Shown here one piece after another: positions 8,031 to 14,978 of a stretch of DNA of 14,979 bases. The stretch's first letter is position 1; every line of letters begins with the position of its first letter. Made by a program: the position numbers and the translations under genes. The DNA is from Lachnospiraceae bacterium UBA1201 (GTDB lineage: Bacteria; Bacillota; Clostridia; Lachnospirales; Lachnospiraceae). The notes beneath the pieces were generated by a model that was not told where the DNA came from, did no database searches, and was given only the letters and a program-made list of their open reading frames with translations. The stretch is taken from assembly GCA_002309675.1 (NCBI GenBank), contig DBXX01000023.1:49255-64233 (forward strand), written 5' to 3'.

Positions 8031-8138
8031 CCCCTTATCCGTCTTCTCCCTCGCAACGTTTTTCATCAGCTCATTCACATGCTCGGTCACAGTTGCGATT
8101 TCCGCCCCCTCGGCCACGTTCCAAATCTTCTCCGGAAT

Positions 8139-8170
8139 GTGACAAAAAGAACCGTCCCCGGCGTCACGTT
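8139..8170 (-). repeat. GGGGACGGTTC repeat unit, reverse copy upstream of the phosphatase
   Basis: TGTGACAAAAAGAACCGTC and the following CCCC form the reverse complement of the unit, ending in GGCGTCACGTT. It faces the forward copies at 7782-7841 and so closes the upstream element. It lies about 90 bases before the phosphatase start. Confidence 0.85.
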
Positions 8171-8260
8171 GAAGCGTCCCTGGCCACGTGCGAAATCATC
8201 CCCGAAATGTGACGTACATGCAAGCCGAAATGTAATGATTGAAGGATAGGAGAGAAAACG

Positions 8261-8902
8261 ATGATCTTATATTTGATTCGACATGGAAGACAGGCAAATA
8301 AACTGGTGAATTCCAATGTTTCACTGAGTGCGGAGGGGCGGCGGCAGGCTGAACTCGTCGGCAGCCGTCTGCTTCGGTACCATCCGCAGATCCTCTACTC
8401 CAGCAACCTGATTCGCGCGGTCGAGACCGCCGAAATTATCAATTCGTATCTGGACCTTCCCTACCGGACGAAAGAGGATCTTCGCGAGATCTGCTTCGGT
8501 GATTTGGAAAACCATAGCGATGCGGAGAACCTCGAGCATTTTCCGAACTTTCTGGAGGCCTACGGGCGCTATGAAGAGGATATTCCCTATCCGGGCGGAG
8601 AATGTGGCAGGGACGTATATAATCGAGGAATTAAAGCCATTTACGAGATCATCTCGGAAGCCCGCGAAGCCGGTTATAAGCGCGTGGCCGTCGTGACCCA
8701 CGGCGTTTTCATCCGCAGCTTGCTTTCCGGCATCTTCGGGAAGAACTTCGCCATCAAAGCATTGCTCGCAAAAGGCATGGAAAACGGAAGCATCACAGAG
8801 CTTCAGTATCTGCCTGAGCGCGATCTCTTCACCCTCGAGCGTCTGAATGACTACGCGCACCTGGAGGACGAACCCGAGCTGCTGAGGCGCACCTGGAAGT
8901 GA
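8261..8902 (+). CDS. Histidine phosphatase family protein (phosphoglycerate-mutase-like)
   Basis: This is a cytoplasmic phosphohydrolase of the branch that includes cofactor-dependent phosphoglycerate mutase, CobC and PhoE-like phosphatases; the substrate cannot be told. It has 213 residues, usual for the family. The catalytic core is complete: R7-H8-G9 in LIRHGRQ with the phospho-accepting His, an Arg in SSNLIRAVETAE, an acidic site in REICFGDLEN, and the second His in VVTHGVFIRSLL. The more usual RHGET/RHGQT reads RHGRQ here. AGGAG (8248-8252) supports the start. The stop codon TGA (8900-8902) lies inside a copy of the neighbouring short repeat (8899-8933), so the natural C-terminus may have been altered by the repeat. 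It appears to be a single-gene unit between two repeat-rich gaps, and no clear promoter is visible upstream. Confidence 0.9.
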   Translation: MILYLIRHGRQANKLVNSNVSLSAEGRRQAELVGSRLLRYHPQILYSSNLIRAVETAEIINSYLDLPYRTKEDLREICFGDLENHSDAENLEHFPNFLEAYGRYEEDIPYPGGECGRDVYNRGIKAIYEIISEAREAGYKRVAVVTHGVFIRSLLSGIFGKNFAIKALLAKGMENGSITELQYLPERDLFTLERLNDYAHLEDEPELLRRTWK

Positions 8903-8933
8903 CAGCGGAATGTGACAACGGGGACGGTTCTTT
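8899..8933 (+). repeat. Deleted copy of the 60-bp repeat at the phosphatase stop codon
   Basis: GTGACAGCGG (8899-8908) is joined directly to AATGTGACAACGGGGACGG and TTCTTT. Compared with the complete copy at 9085-9144 (read on the minus strand), exactly 15 bases between these parts are missing, and the copy breaks off after TTCTTT. It overlaps the last codon and stop of the phosphatase gene. Confidence 0.8.
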
Positions 8934-8964
8934 CGATGGGCTGAAGGAGGGGAATATCAAAACT

Positions 8965-9029
8965 AAAAAGACCTTGTCAAGGCCGAGCCGCCTGCGGCGG
9001 TGCTTCGAAGCCTTGGCAGGGCCTTTTTT
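8965..9029. terminator. Bidirectional intrinsic terminator after the phosphatase gene
   Basis: A 19-position stem, 8965-8983 with 9010-9028, has one A-C mismatch and two G-T pairs. It begins with AAAAAG and ends in CCTTTTTT (9022-9029), so it has a T-tract in both directions. The apical part carries a further CCGCC/GGCGG hairpin (8988-9000). This is the strongest terminator in the window and separates the phosphatase from the topoisomerase operon. Confidence 0.88.
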
Positions 9030-9084
9030 CTGTGATATGGGGTAATCAAGATCGATGTAAGGCGGCTTGCGCCGAAGCATACCC

Positions 9085-9144
9085 AATGTGACAAAAAGAA
9101 CCGTCCCCGTTGTCACATTCAAAAAGAACCGTCCCCGCTGTCAC
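9085..9144 (-). repeat. 60-bp repeat, right outer copy (two tandem units, inverted)
   Basis: Read on the minus strand, this copy matches 7782-7841 at 58 of 60 positions; the differences are T for A and C for T in the linker and second unit. One unit is itself bounded by AATGTGACAA/TTGTCACATT (9085-9094 and 9110-9119), a perfect 10-bp inverted repeat. The rest of the 8903-9308 gap holds the terminator (8965-9029), a weak GGCG/CGCC hairpin at 9061-9073 and the next promoter. Confidence 0.9.
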
Positions 9145-9202
9145 GTTTTTTGGGGTGAAATAACAAGATACGGGATATAAAAGCAGAATCAAACACAATC
9201 CC

Positions 9203-9231
9203 TTGACCTTGAGGGGGGATTCGGTTATAAT
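9203..9231 (+). promoter_or_regulatory. Promoter of the topoisomerase operon
   Basis: TTGACC (9203-9208) and a perfect TATAAT (9226-9231) are separated by 17 bases. This is the closest match to consensus in the window. Transcription would start near 9238, leaving a leader of about 70 bases before the first gene. The frame is open through the leader, so an upstream start is formally possible but has no binding site. Confidence 0.85.
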
Positions 9232-9308
9232 ATACATTGGGTTTTTCCGAGGTGGCGGGCGCCGGTTCGGAGGGCCCGGTGAAATATGTAAGTTCGAGGG
9301 AGGCATTC

Positions 9309-11225
9309 ATGGCGAACAACGAATACAATGCCAGTAGTATATCGGTTTTAGAGGGCTTGGAGGCGGTCCGGGTCCGTCCGGGTATGTACATCGGTAGCGT
9401 TACCACGTCGGGTCTGAACCATCTGATCTATGAGATCGTGGACAATGCGGTCGATGAGCATCTGGCCGGTGTTTGTACCGAGATCACCGTTCGTATGGAG
9501 GAGGATAACTCCGTAACGGTCACGGATAACGGACGTGGTATCCCCGTGGATATGCATGAGAAGGGCGTTCCGGCAGAGCGTCTGGTCTTTACGACCCTGC
9601 ATGCCGGCGGTAAGTTTGATAACAAAGCCTATGCGACCAGCGGTGGTCTGCACGGCGTAGGTTCCTCTGTGGTCAATGCATTGTCCGAGTATTTGGAAGT
9701 AAAAGTCATGAGCGGAGGTTTCATTCACTACGATTCGTATGCGCGCGGCATCCCGACCGTCGACCTCGAGGACGGAAAGCTGCCCATCATCGGTAAGACG
9801 AAACTCACCGGAACCAGCATTAACTTCCTGCCCGATGAAGAGATCTTCGAGAAGATCAAATATAACGTGACGGCGATTAAGAGCCGCCTGCACGAGACTG
9901 CGTATCTGAACCCCGGCCTGCGCATCGTGTTCATCAATGAGCATAAGGGCGAGAAGGAAGAAGTCGTTTTCCATGAGACCGAGGGTATCTGTGCTTACGT
10001 AAAAGAACTGAATAAAGGTAAAGAAGCAGTGACGGACGTCATTTCCCTCAAAGGAACGTCGGATAAGATCGAAGTTGACATCGCGTTCCAGTTCGTAAAT
10101 ACATTCGAGGAGAAGACGCTCGGTTACTGTAACAATATTTATAACTCCGACGGCGGTACGCATCTGACCGGTTTCCGCACGAAGTTCACGCAGGTGCTGA
10201 ACACGTATGCGCGCCAGCTCGGCATCCTGAAGGATAAGGACATCAACTTTACGGGCCCGGACACAAGGTGCGGCATGACTGCGATCGTCGCGATCAAACA
10301 CCCCGACCCGCTGTTCGAAGGCCAGACGAAGACGAAACTCGGCAGCGCCGATGCGACGAAGGCTGTGGCGGCGGTGACGGGAGAGCAGCTGACCATCTAC
10401 TGCGACCGTAACCTGGACGCGCTGAAGGCGATGATCTCCTGCGCCGAGAAGTCGGCGAAGATCCGTAAGGCGGAAGAGAAAGCAAAATCCAACCTTCTCG
10501 GTAAGACGAAGTACTCCTTCGACGGCAATGGGAAACTTGCGAACTGCGAGAGCCGCGACGCTTCGAAGTGCGAGATCTTCATCGTCGAGGGTGATTCCGC
10601 GGGCGGTTCGGCGAAGACCGCGCGCGACCGCAGATACCAGGCCATTATGCCGATCCGCGGTAAGATCCTGAACGTCGAGAAAGCGACCATCGATAAGGTA
10701 TTGGCCAATGCAGAGATCCGCTCGCTGGTACAGGCATTCGGCTGCGGTTTCTCAGAAGGCTACGGCAACGACTTCGACATCTCGAAACTCCGCTATGACA
10801 AGATCGTCATCATGGCCGATGCCGACGTCGATGGTGCACACATCAGCACCTTGCTCCTGACGTTTTTCTACCGTTTCATGCCGGAACTGATCAGCGAAGG
10901 TCATGTCTACATCGCCATGCCGCCGCTGTATAAAGCGATCCCTTCGCGCGGCCCGCAGGAGTACCTCTACGACGATGTCGCGCTCGAAAAATATAAGAAA
11001 GCGCACAAATCGTTCACGCTCCAGCGTTACAAAGGTTTGGGCGAGATGGATGCCCAGCAGCTGTGGGAGACCACGCTGGATCCCGAGCGCCGCAACATGA
11101 AGCGCGTGAAGATCGAGGATGCGCGTCTGGCAAATGAAGTCACCGAGATCCTCATGGGCAGTGACGTCGAGCCACGCCGCGACTTCATCTACGAGCACGC
11201 AAAAGAAGCAGAACTGGATGTCTGA
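9309..11225 (+). CDS. parE: DNA topoisomerase IV (or gyrase-like) subunit B
   Basis: This is the ATPase and TOPRIM subunit of a type IIA topoisomerase, working with the next gene's product on the chromosome. It has 638 residues. The GHKL ATPase domain has E42 and N46 (YEIVDNAVDEH), D73 (TDNGRG) and GGLHGVG at 112-118. The transducer domain carries QTKTKLGS (339-346). TOPRIM shows EGDSAGG at 427-433 and the metal-binding DADVDG at 504-509. The long insert of proteobacterial GyrB is absent. The start at 9309 follows GAGGGAGG (9296-9303); the longer frame from 9237 has no binding site and adds an unfamiliar N-terminus. GyrB and ParE are hard to separate in this subunit. ParE is preferred because the partner lacks a GyrA box and because replication-linked gyrBA is usually elsewhere. 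Only 12 bases separate it from the partner gene. Confidence 0.8.
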   Translation: MANNEYNASSISVLEGLEAVRVRPGMYIGSVTTSGLNHLIYEIVDNAVDEHLAGVCTEITVRMEEDNSVTVTDNGRGIPVDMHEKGVPAERLVFTTLHAGGKFDNKAYATSGGLHGVGSSVVNALSEYLEVKVMSGGFIHYDSYARGIPTVDLEDGKLPIIGKTKLTGTSINFLPDEEIFEKIKYNVTAIKSRLHETAYLNPGLRIVFINEHKGEKEEVVFHETEGICAYVKELNKGKEAVTDVISLKGTSDKIEVDIAFQFVNTFEEKTLGYCNNIYNSDGGTHLTGFRTKFTQVLNTYARQLGILKDKDINFTGPDTRCGMTAIVAIKHPDPLFEGQTKTKLGSADATKAVAAVTGEQLTIYCDRNLDALKAMISCAEKSAKIRKAEEKAKSNLLGKTKYSFDGNGKLANCESRDASKCEIFIVEGDSAGGSAKTARDRRYQAIMPIRGKILNVEKATIDKVLANAEIRSLVQAFGCGFSEGYGNDFDISKLRYDKIVIMADADVDGAHISTLLLTFFYRFMPELISEGHVYIAMPPLYKAIPSRGPQEYLYDDVALEKYKKAHKSFTLQRYKGLGEMDAQQLWETTLDPERRNMKRVKIEDARLANEVTEILMGSDVEPRRDFIYEHAKEAELDV

Positions 11226-11237
11226 TCGGAGGAAAAC

Positions 11238-13478
11238 ATGCCGGAGAATATCATAACCACAGAATATTCTGCAGAGATGCAGCAATCCTATATCAACTAC
11301 TCCATGTCCGTCATCACCTCGCGTGCGGTGCCGGATGTGCGAGATGGCCTGAAGCCGGTACAGCGCCGCGTGCTGTACGCGATGAACGAACTGGGCTTAA
11401 ACAGTGATAAACCGCACCGTAAGTCGGCGCGTATCGTCGGTGATACGATGGGTAAATATCACCCCCACGGCGACAGTTCCATCTACGACGCCCTGGTCGT
11501 TCTGTCCCAGGACTTTAAGAAGGGCATGGCCTTAGTCGACGGCCACGGAAACTTCGGTTCCATCGAAGGCGACGGCGCAGCTGCCATGCGTTATACCGAG
11601 GCGCGTTTGAAGAAATTTACCCAGGAGGTGTACCTCGCTGACCTGGATAAAAACGTCATCGACTTCATCCCGAACTTCGACGAGACGGAGAAGGAGCCGT
11701 CCGTGCTCCCGGTCCGCATTCCGAACATTCTGGTCAATGGTTCCGAGGGCATCGCGGTCGGTATGGCGACGTCCATCCCGACGCATAACCTGGCGGAAGT
11801 CATCGACGCGATGAAATACCTCATGGACTACCCGCATGCATCGACGAAGGAACTCCTGAACCTGATGCCCGGTCCGGATTTTCCGACCGGCGGATATGTA
11901 ACGAATAAGAGCGAACTGCTCGAGATCTACGAGACCGGACGCGGTAAGATCAAACTTCGCGGTAAGGCGCAGCTGGTGCCCGCGAAGCGCAAGGCAGACC
12001 GCGACCACATCGAGATCACCGAGATCCCCTATACCATGATCGGTGCCAACATCGGTAAGTTCCTGTCCGACGTCATGGCCCTCGTGGAAGCGAAGAAACT
12101 GCCCGACATCACCGATATTTCCAACATGTCGTCGAAGGAAGGCATTAAGATCGTTCTGGAACTGAAGAAGGGAGCCGACGGCGAGAAGACGCTGCAGGGC
12201 CTGTATAAGAAGACGAAACTGGAGGATACCTTCGGGGTCAATATGCTGGCCATCGCGAACGGTAAGCCGCTGACGCTGTCCCTGCGCGAGATCCTGCAGT
12301 ACAACATCGACTTCCAGATCGACATCAACACGCGCAAATACACCACGCTCCTGCAGAAGGAGACGGAGAAAAAAGAGATCCAGGAAGGTCTCATCCGTGC
12401 TGTGGACATCATTGACCTGATCATCGAGATCATCCGCGGCAGTAAAGATATCAAGATGGCGAAGGGTTGCCTGGTAAATGGCGACATCACCGGCATCAAG
12501 TTCAAATCGACAAAGAGTAAAGCGGAAGCGCAGAAACTGAACTTCACCGAAGCGCAGGCGACGGCGATCCTCGAACTGCGTTTGTCGAAACTCATTGGCC
12601 TCGAGATCCTGGCTCTGCAGGAGGATTATAAGGATACCCTCGCGAAGATCAAGAAGTACACTGCGATCCTGAAGAGCCGCAAGGTCATGATGGACACCAT
12701 CAAAGAGGACCTGGACCATATTAAGAAGACCTACGGACTGAAGCGCCGCACACGCATCGAGGATATCGAGGAGGCAGTCTTCGAAGAAGCGCCTATCGTC
12801 GAGACACCGGTGGTATTTGCCATGAACCGCTTCGGTTATGCGAAGACTCTGGATGTTTCCGTATACCAGAAGAATGAGGAGACCGTGCTGGCGGATCATA
12901 AGGTGGTCTTCACCTGCATGAACACGTCGAAGGTCGGCCTGTTCACTGCCGAGGGTACGCTCCACCAGCTGAAGGTGCTCGACCTGCCGCTGTGCAAGCC
13001 GAAGGATAAGGGCGTTCCTCTGGACAATGTCTGCAACCTCGATTCGTCGAAGGAGAACCTGGTTACTGTCATTCCGCTCGACCCCGCAGCGAAGGAGCAG
13101 AACTATATCTTCGTCACGAAGATGGGCCTGATCAAGCGTGTACCTTTAGAGGAATTCTTCTCCGTTAAGAAGACCATCGCAGCGACCAAACTCGCGGACG
13201 GCGACGCGGTGGTAGCCGTTCTGCCCGAGATCAAACGCCATATCATCCTGATCACGACGGATAAGATGTATCTGCGTTATCAGGTGTCCGACGTGCCGCT
13301 CCAGAAGAAGACCGCGGCCGGAGTGCGCGGCGTAAAACTGGGTTCCGGACAGTATGTGAAGAGTGCATATCTGCTCAACCCGCATGAAGTTTCCATGATC
13401 TCGATCGATGAAGATTTCTTCGACATCACCGAGACGAAACTGAAAAAACGCGAAAGCGGCCGACTCGAGAAATTGTGA
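11238..13478 (+). CDS. parC: DNA topoisomerase IV (or gyrase-like) subunit A
   Basis: This is the DNA-cutting subunit of a type IIA topoisomerase, which passes one duplex through another. It has 746 residues. The breakage-reunion domain starts at about residue 20 (INYSMSVITSRAVPDVRDG). It contains HPHGDSSIYDAL with S80 and D84, and the DNA-linking tyrosine Y119 next to R118 (AAMRYTEARL). A coiled-coil region (about 360-500) follows and then a beta-pinwheel from about 520. The GyrA box, normally QRRGGKG after GYVKRIPL, is not found: the equivalent segment, GLIKRVPLEEFFSVKKTIAA (630-649), is degenerate. GGAGG (11228-11232) precedes the start. Loss of the GyrA box fits decatenation or relaxation rather than negative supercoiling. 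S80 and D84 are the drug-sensitive type of residue in the quinolone region. Confidence 0.82.
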   Translation: MPENIITTEYSAEMQQSYINYSMSVITSRAVPDVRDGLKPVQRRVLYAMNELGLNSDKPHRKSARIVGDTMGKYHPHGDSSIYDALVVLSQDFKKGMALVDGHGNFGSIEGDGAAAMRYTEARLKKFTQEVYLADLDKNVIDFIPNFDETEKEPSVLPVRIPNILVNGSEGIAVGMATSIPTHNLAEVIDAMKYLMDYPHASTKELLNLMPGPDFPTGGYVTNKSELLEIYETGRGKIKLRGKAQLVPAKRKADRDHIEITEIPYTMIGANIGKFLSDVMALVEAKKLPDITDISNMSSKEGIKIVLELKKGADGEKTLQGLYKKTKLEDTFGVNMLAIANGKPLTLSLREILQYNIDFQIDINTRKYTTLLQKETEKKEIQEGLIRAVDIIDLIIEIIRGSKDIKMAKGCLVNGDITGIKFKSTKSKAEAQKLNFTEAQATAILELRLSKLIGLEILALQEDYKDTLAKIKKYTAILKSRKVMMDTIKEDLDHIKKTYGLKRRTRIEDIEEAVFEEAPIVETPVVFAMNRFGYAKTLDVSVYQKNEETVLADHKVVFTCMNTSKVGLFTAEGTLHQLKVLDLPLCKPKDKGVPLDNVCNLDSSKENLVTVIPLDPAAKEQNYIFVTKMGLIKRVPLEEFFSVKKTIAATKLADGDAVVAVLPEIKRHIILITTDKMYLRYQVSDVPLQKKTAAGVRGVKLGSGQYVKSAYLLNPHEVSMISIDEDFFDITETKLKKRESGRLEKL

Positions 13479-13505
13479 AATGTTTGTGTACTTTTGCCGA
13501 AATGC

Positions 13506-13534
13506 TTGCAAATCGGTAAGTAGTGTGCTAAACT
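13506..13534 (+). promoter_or_regulatory. Promoter for the FKBP lipoprotein gene
   Basis: TTGCAA (13506-13511) and TAAACT (13529-13534) are separated by 17 bases, with TGC directly before the -10. The -10 region GTGCTAAACT is identical to that of the thrS leader promoter, and the -35 equals that of the transaldolase promoter. There is no terminator in the 27 bases between the topoisomerase stop and this promoter, so some read-through is possible. A small hairpin GCGAA/TTCGC sits just before the ribosome binding site. Confidence 0.65.
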
Positions 13535-13615
13535 TGCTTCGTGTTATTCCATCCAGGATCGTGTTGGATAAGACGAGTTTTGAATATGCGAAGTCGTTTC
13601 GCGAATGGAGATATT

Positions 13616-14911
13616 ATGAAAAAATATTTTGGTAAGAAAGTTATGACAAAGACTTGTGCAGCAGTTGTTGCTGTCGGTCTGCTTATGACCGGTTGCGCTT
13701 CGAAGCGCGGCGGCGATGCTACGTCGGCTGATCCGTCTGCTACCACGGCAGAAGGCGGATCCGAGAGCGCTGTAGAGGGCACGACGGAATACGCCGGTGT
13801 TGACCCGAAGGCTGCAGTCGTTCCCCTCGATACGATCAATGTAGATGATTACCTCGACATGTCGAAGTTAAAGGATCTGAAGGTTATGACGAGTGAAGTG
13901 ACGGCATCGGAGGCGCTCATTAAGTACAATGTTTCAACCGCTTTGGAGTCGAATTTCGGGTTTACCTGGGAGGAGGTTGATCGTCTTGTTGAGGCCGGCG
14001 ACCTCGTGATCCTCGATTATAAGGGATATATCAATGATATCCCGTTCAATGGCGGATCGGCTGAGGATGCCGAACTGGGCATCGGATCTGGTAAGTTTAT
14101 TCCCGGTTTCGAGGAAGGAATTATCGGAGAACCTGCCAACAAAGAGTTCAATGTGTATGTTACATTTCCCGAGAATTATCAGGAGGCTTCCTACTCCGGC
14201 AAGGACGCAGTGTTTAAGGTGACCGTTAAGAAGATCAAAGCGATCGCGACACCTACCGATGAACAGATCAAAGAGAAGTCTGAAGGTAAGTACGAGACCT
14301 ATAAGGCGTTCTATGATGCGACCGCAGAGCAGATCAAGCAGAACTACCATGACAGCATCCTCCTCGGAAAGATCTTATCGGTCATCGATGAGAAGAAAGA
14401 GCACGAAGGTCTGATCAATGAATATATTCAGCAGCAGTTGTACAGAGTAGATCGTGCATGTGCGGCGGCAGGAACGGATCGACTGAGCTATTTGAATTAT
14501 TTGGGTATTGATGCGCTTGGATTTGAGAGCTATCTCAAAGAAGAGGGTAAGGCATACGCTAAGCAGAAGCTTGCCATCATGGGTATCTGCAAACAGGAAG
14601 GTTTAGATGTCATCAAAGAGGGTGAAATGGATGCGTTTAAGCAGAAGCTGGTCGATCAGTACGACGAGTTGAAGGACGTAAATCAGCTGATGGAGATCAT
14701 GGCGGAAGACGAACTTGTGTACCAGTTGTACTATGAGAGGTTTCTGGAGTATTTGAAGGACATTAAGACGGTTGATGACCCGTTGGAACATGAGAAGACG
14801 ACGGAAGCCGTGAAGGAGACCGAGGCAGAGACTGAGGCAGCTACCGAAGCAGAGACTGAGGCTGCTACCGAGGCTGAAACCGAAGCAGCTACTGTGGCTG
14901 AGGCTGAATAA
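13616..14911 (+). CDS. Trigger-factor-like FKBP peptidyl-prolyl isomerase lipoprotein
   Basis: This probably is a surface-anchored folding helper for exported proteins. The 431-residue product begins with a lipoprotein signal peptide (KK near the N-terminus, hydrophobic 14-24, then MTGC with C27 as the likely lipid anchor). A Ser/Thr/Gly-rich linker follows to about residue 60. The FKBP domain spans about 126-210: GDLVILDYKGYINDIPFNGG, then GSGKFIPGFEEGIIG, the arrangement found in trigger factor. The segment from about 212 to 385 is helical and resembles the C-terminal chaperone part of trigger factor; the N-terminal ribosome-binding domain is replaced by the signal and linker. The last 40 or so residues are a Thr/Glu/Ala repeat tail. 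GGAG (13607-13610) supports the start at 13616; the in-frame extension upstream reads through the promoter leader. Catalytic activity cannot be judged from sequence alone. Confidence 0.85.
   Translation: MKKYFGKKVMTKTCAAVVAVGLLMTGCASKRGGDATSADPSATTAEGGSESAVEGTTEYAGVDPKAAVVPLDTINVDDYLDMSKLKDLKVMTSEVTASEALIKYNVSTALESNFGFTWEEVDRLVEAGDLVILDYKGYINDIPFNGGSAEDAELGIGSGKFIPGFEEGIIGEPANKEFNVYVTFPENYQEASYSGKDAVFKVTVKKIKAIATPTDEQIKEKSEGKYETYKAFYDATAEQIKQNYHDSILLGKILSVIDEKKEHEGLINEYIQQQLYRVDRACAAAGTDRLSYLNYLGIDALGFESYLKEEGKAYAKQKLAIMGICKQEGLDVIKEGEMDAFKQKLVDQYDELKDVNQLMEIMAEDELVYQLYYERFLEYLKDIKTVDDPLEHEKTTEAVKETEAETEAATEAETEAATEAETEAATVAEAE
14822..14908 (+). repeat. In-frame 24-bp tandem repeats encoding an AETEAATE tail
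   Basis: Three full units (14822-14845, 14846-14869, 14870-14893) and a partial fourth encode an eight-residue pattern with E, T, E, A, A, T in fixed places. Units differ mainly at third codon positions, which suggests selection on the peptide rather than recent duplication. The tail is acidic and likely unstructured. Confidence 0.85.
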
Positions 14912-14941
14912 AGCTACACCATACATAAAAGAACCCCCGGA

Positions 14942-14978
14942 CAATGCGTAAAGCATTGATATGTACCCAGTTTCCTGG
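14942..14978. other. Small hairpins at the window edge, possible start of a terminator
   Basis: CAATGC and GCATTG (14942-14947, 14953-14958) enclose GTAAA, and CCAG and CTGG (14967-14970, 14975-14978) enclose TTTC. Just before them AAAAGAACCCCCGG (14927-14940) looks like the 5' arm of a terminator whose other arm would lie beyond the window. Nothing more can be supported here. Confidence 0.35.

Larger units (their letters stand above)
7782..8213. repeat. Repeat-rich element upstream of the phosphatase gene (MITE- or REP-like)
   Basis: This fills most of the 562-base gap before the phosphatase gene. It opens with forward GGGGACGGTTC units and closes with a reverse unit (core 8139-8170, GAACCGTCCCC). 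The two ends are diverged inverted arms of roughly 110 bases: the stretch inward from 7842 matches the reverse complement of the stretch inward from 8138, including GGAAATC-CAAC and TGAAAAACG. Between the arms are a hairpin CGTTTTC/GAAAACG (7972-7990) and a perfect 13-bp palindrome (8004-8030). A 32-base direct repeat (8112-8143 and 8182-8213, 27 of 32 identical) shows a further truncated copy. No transposase is present. I read it as a decayed, non-autonomous mobile repeat; the family is not identified. Confidence 0.65.

Noticed and set aside
7982..8249. Two overlapping + strand frames of 73 and 76 codons before the phosphatase gene
   Set aside because: They translate inverted arms and GGGGACGGTTC units, have no good ribosome binding site, and show no family resemblance.
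8941..8970. A Shine-Dalgarno-like GAAGGAGGGG suggesting a small gene after the phosphatase
   Set aside because: No start codon lies at a usable distance and the sequence runs directly into the terminator stem.
7782..9144. Possible CRISPR array from the recurring short units
   Set aside because: Copies are in both orientations, irregularly spaced, of unequal length, and there are no uniform spacers or cas genes.
9237..9308. N-terminal extension of the topoisomerase B subunit
   Set aside because: The frame is open, but the first ATG sits at the predicted transcription start with no binding site, and the family's N-terminus begins at the start at 9309.
11532..12965. A 477-codon minus-strand frame opposite parC
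   Set aside because: It lacks recognisable domains and lies wholly within a clearly real sense gene; an antisense shadow.
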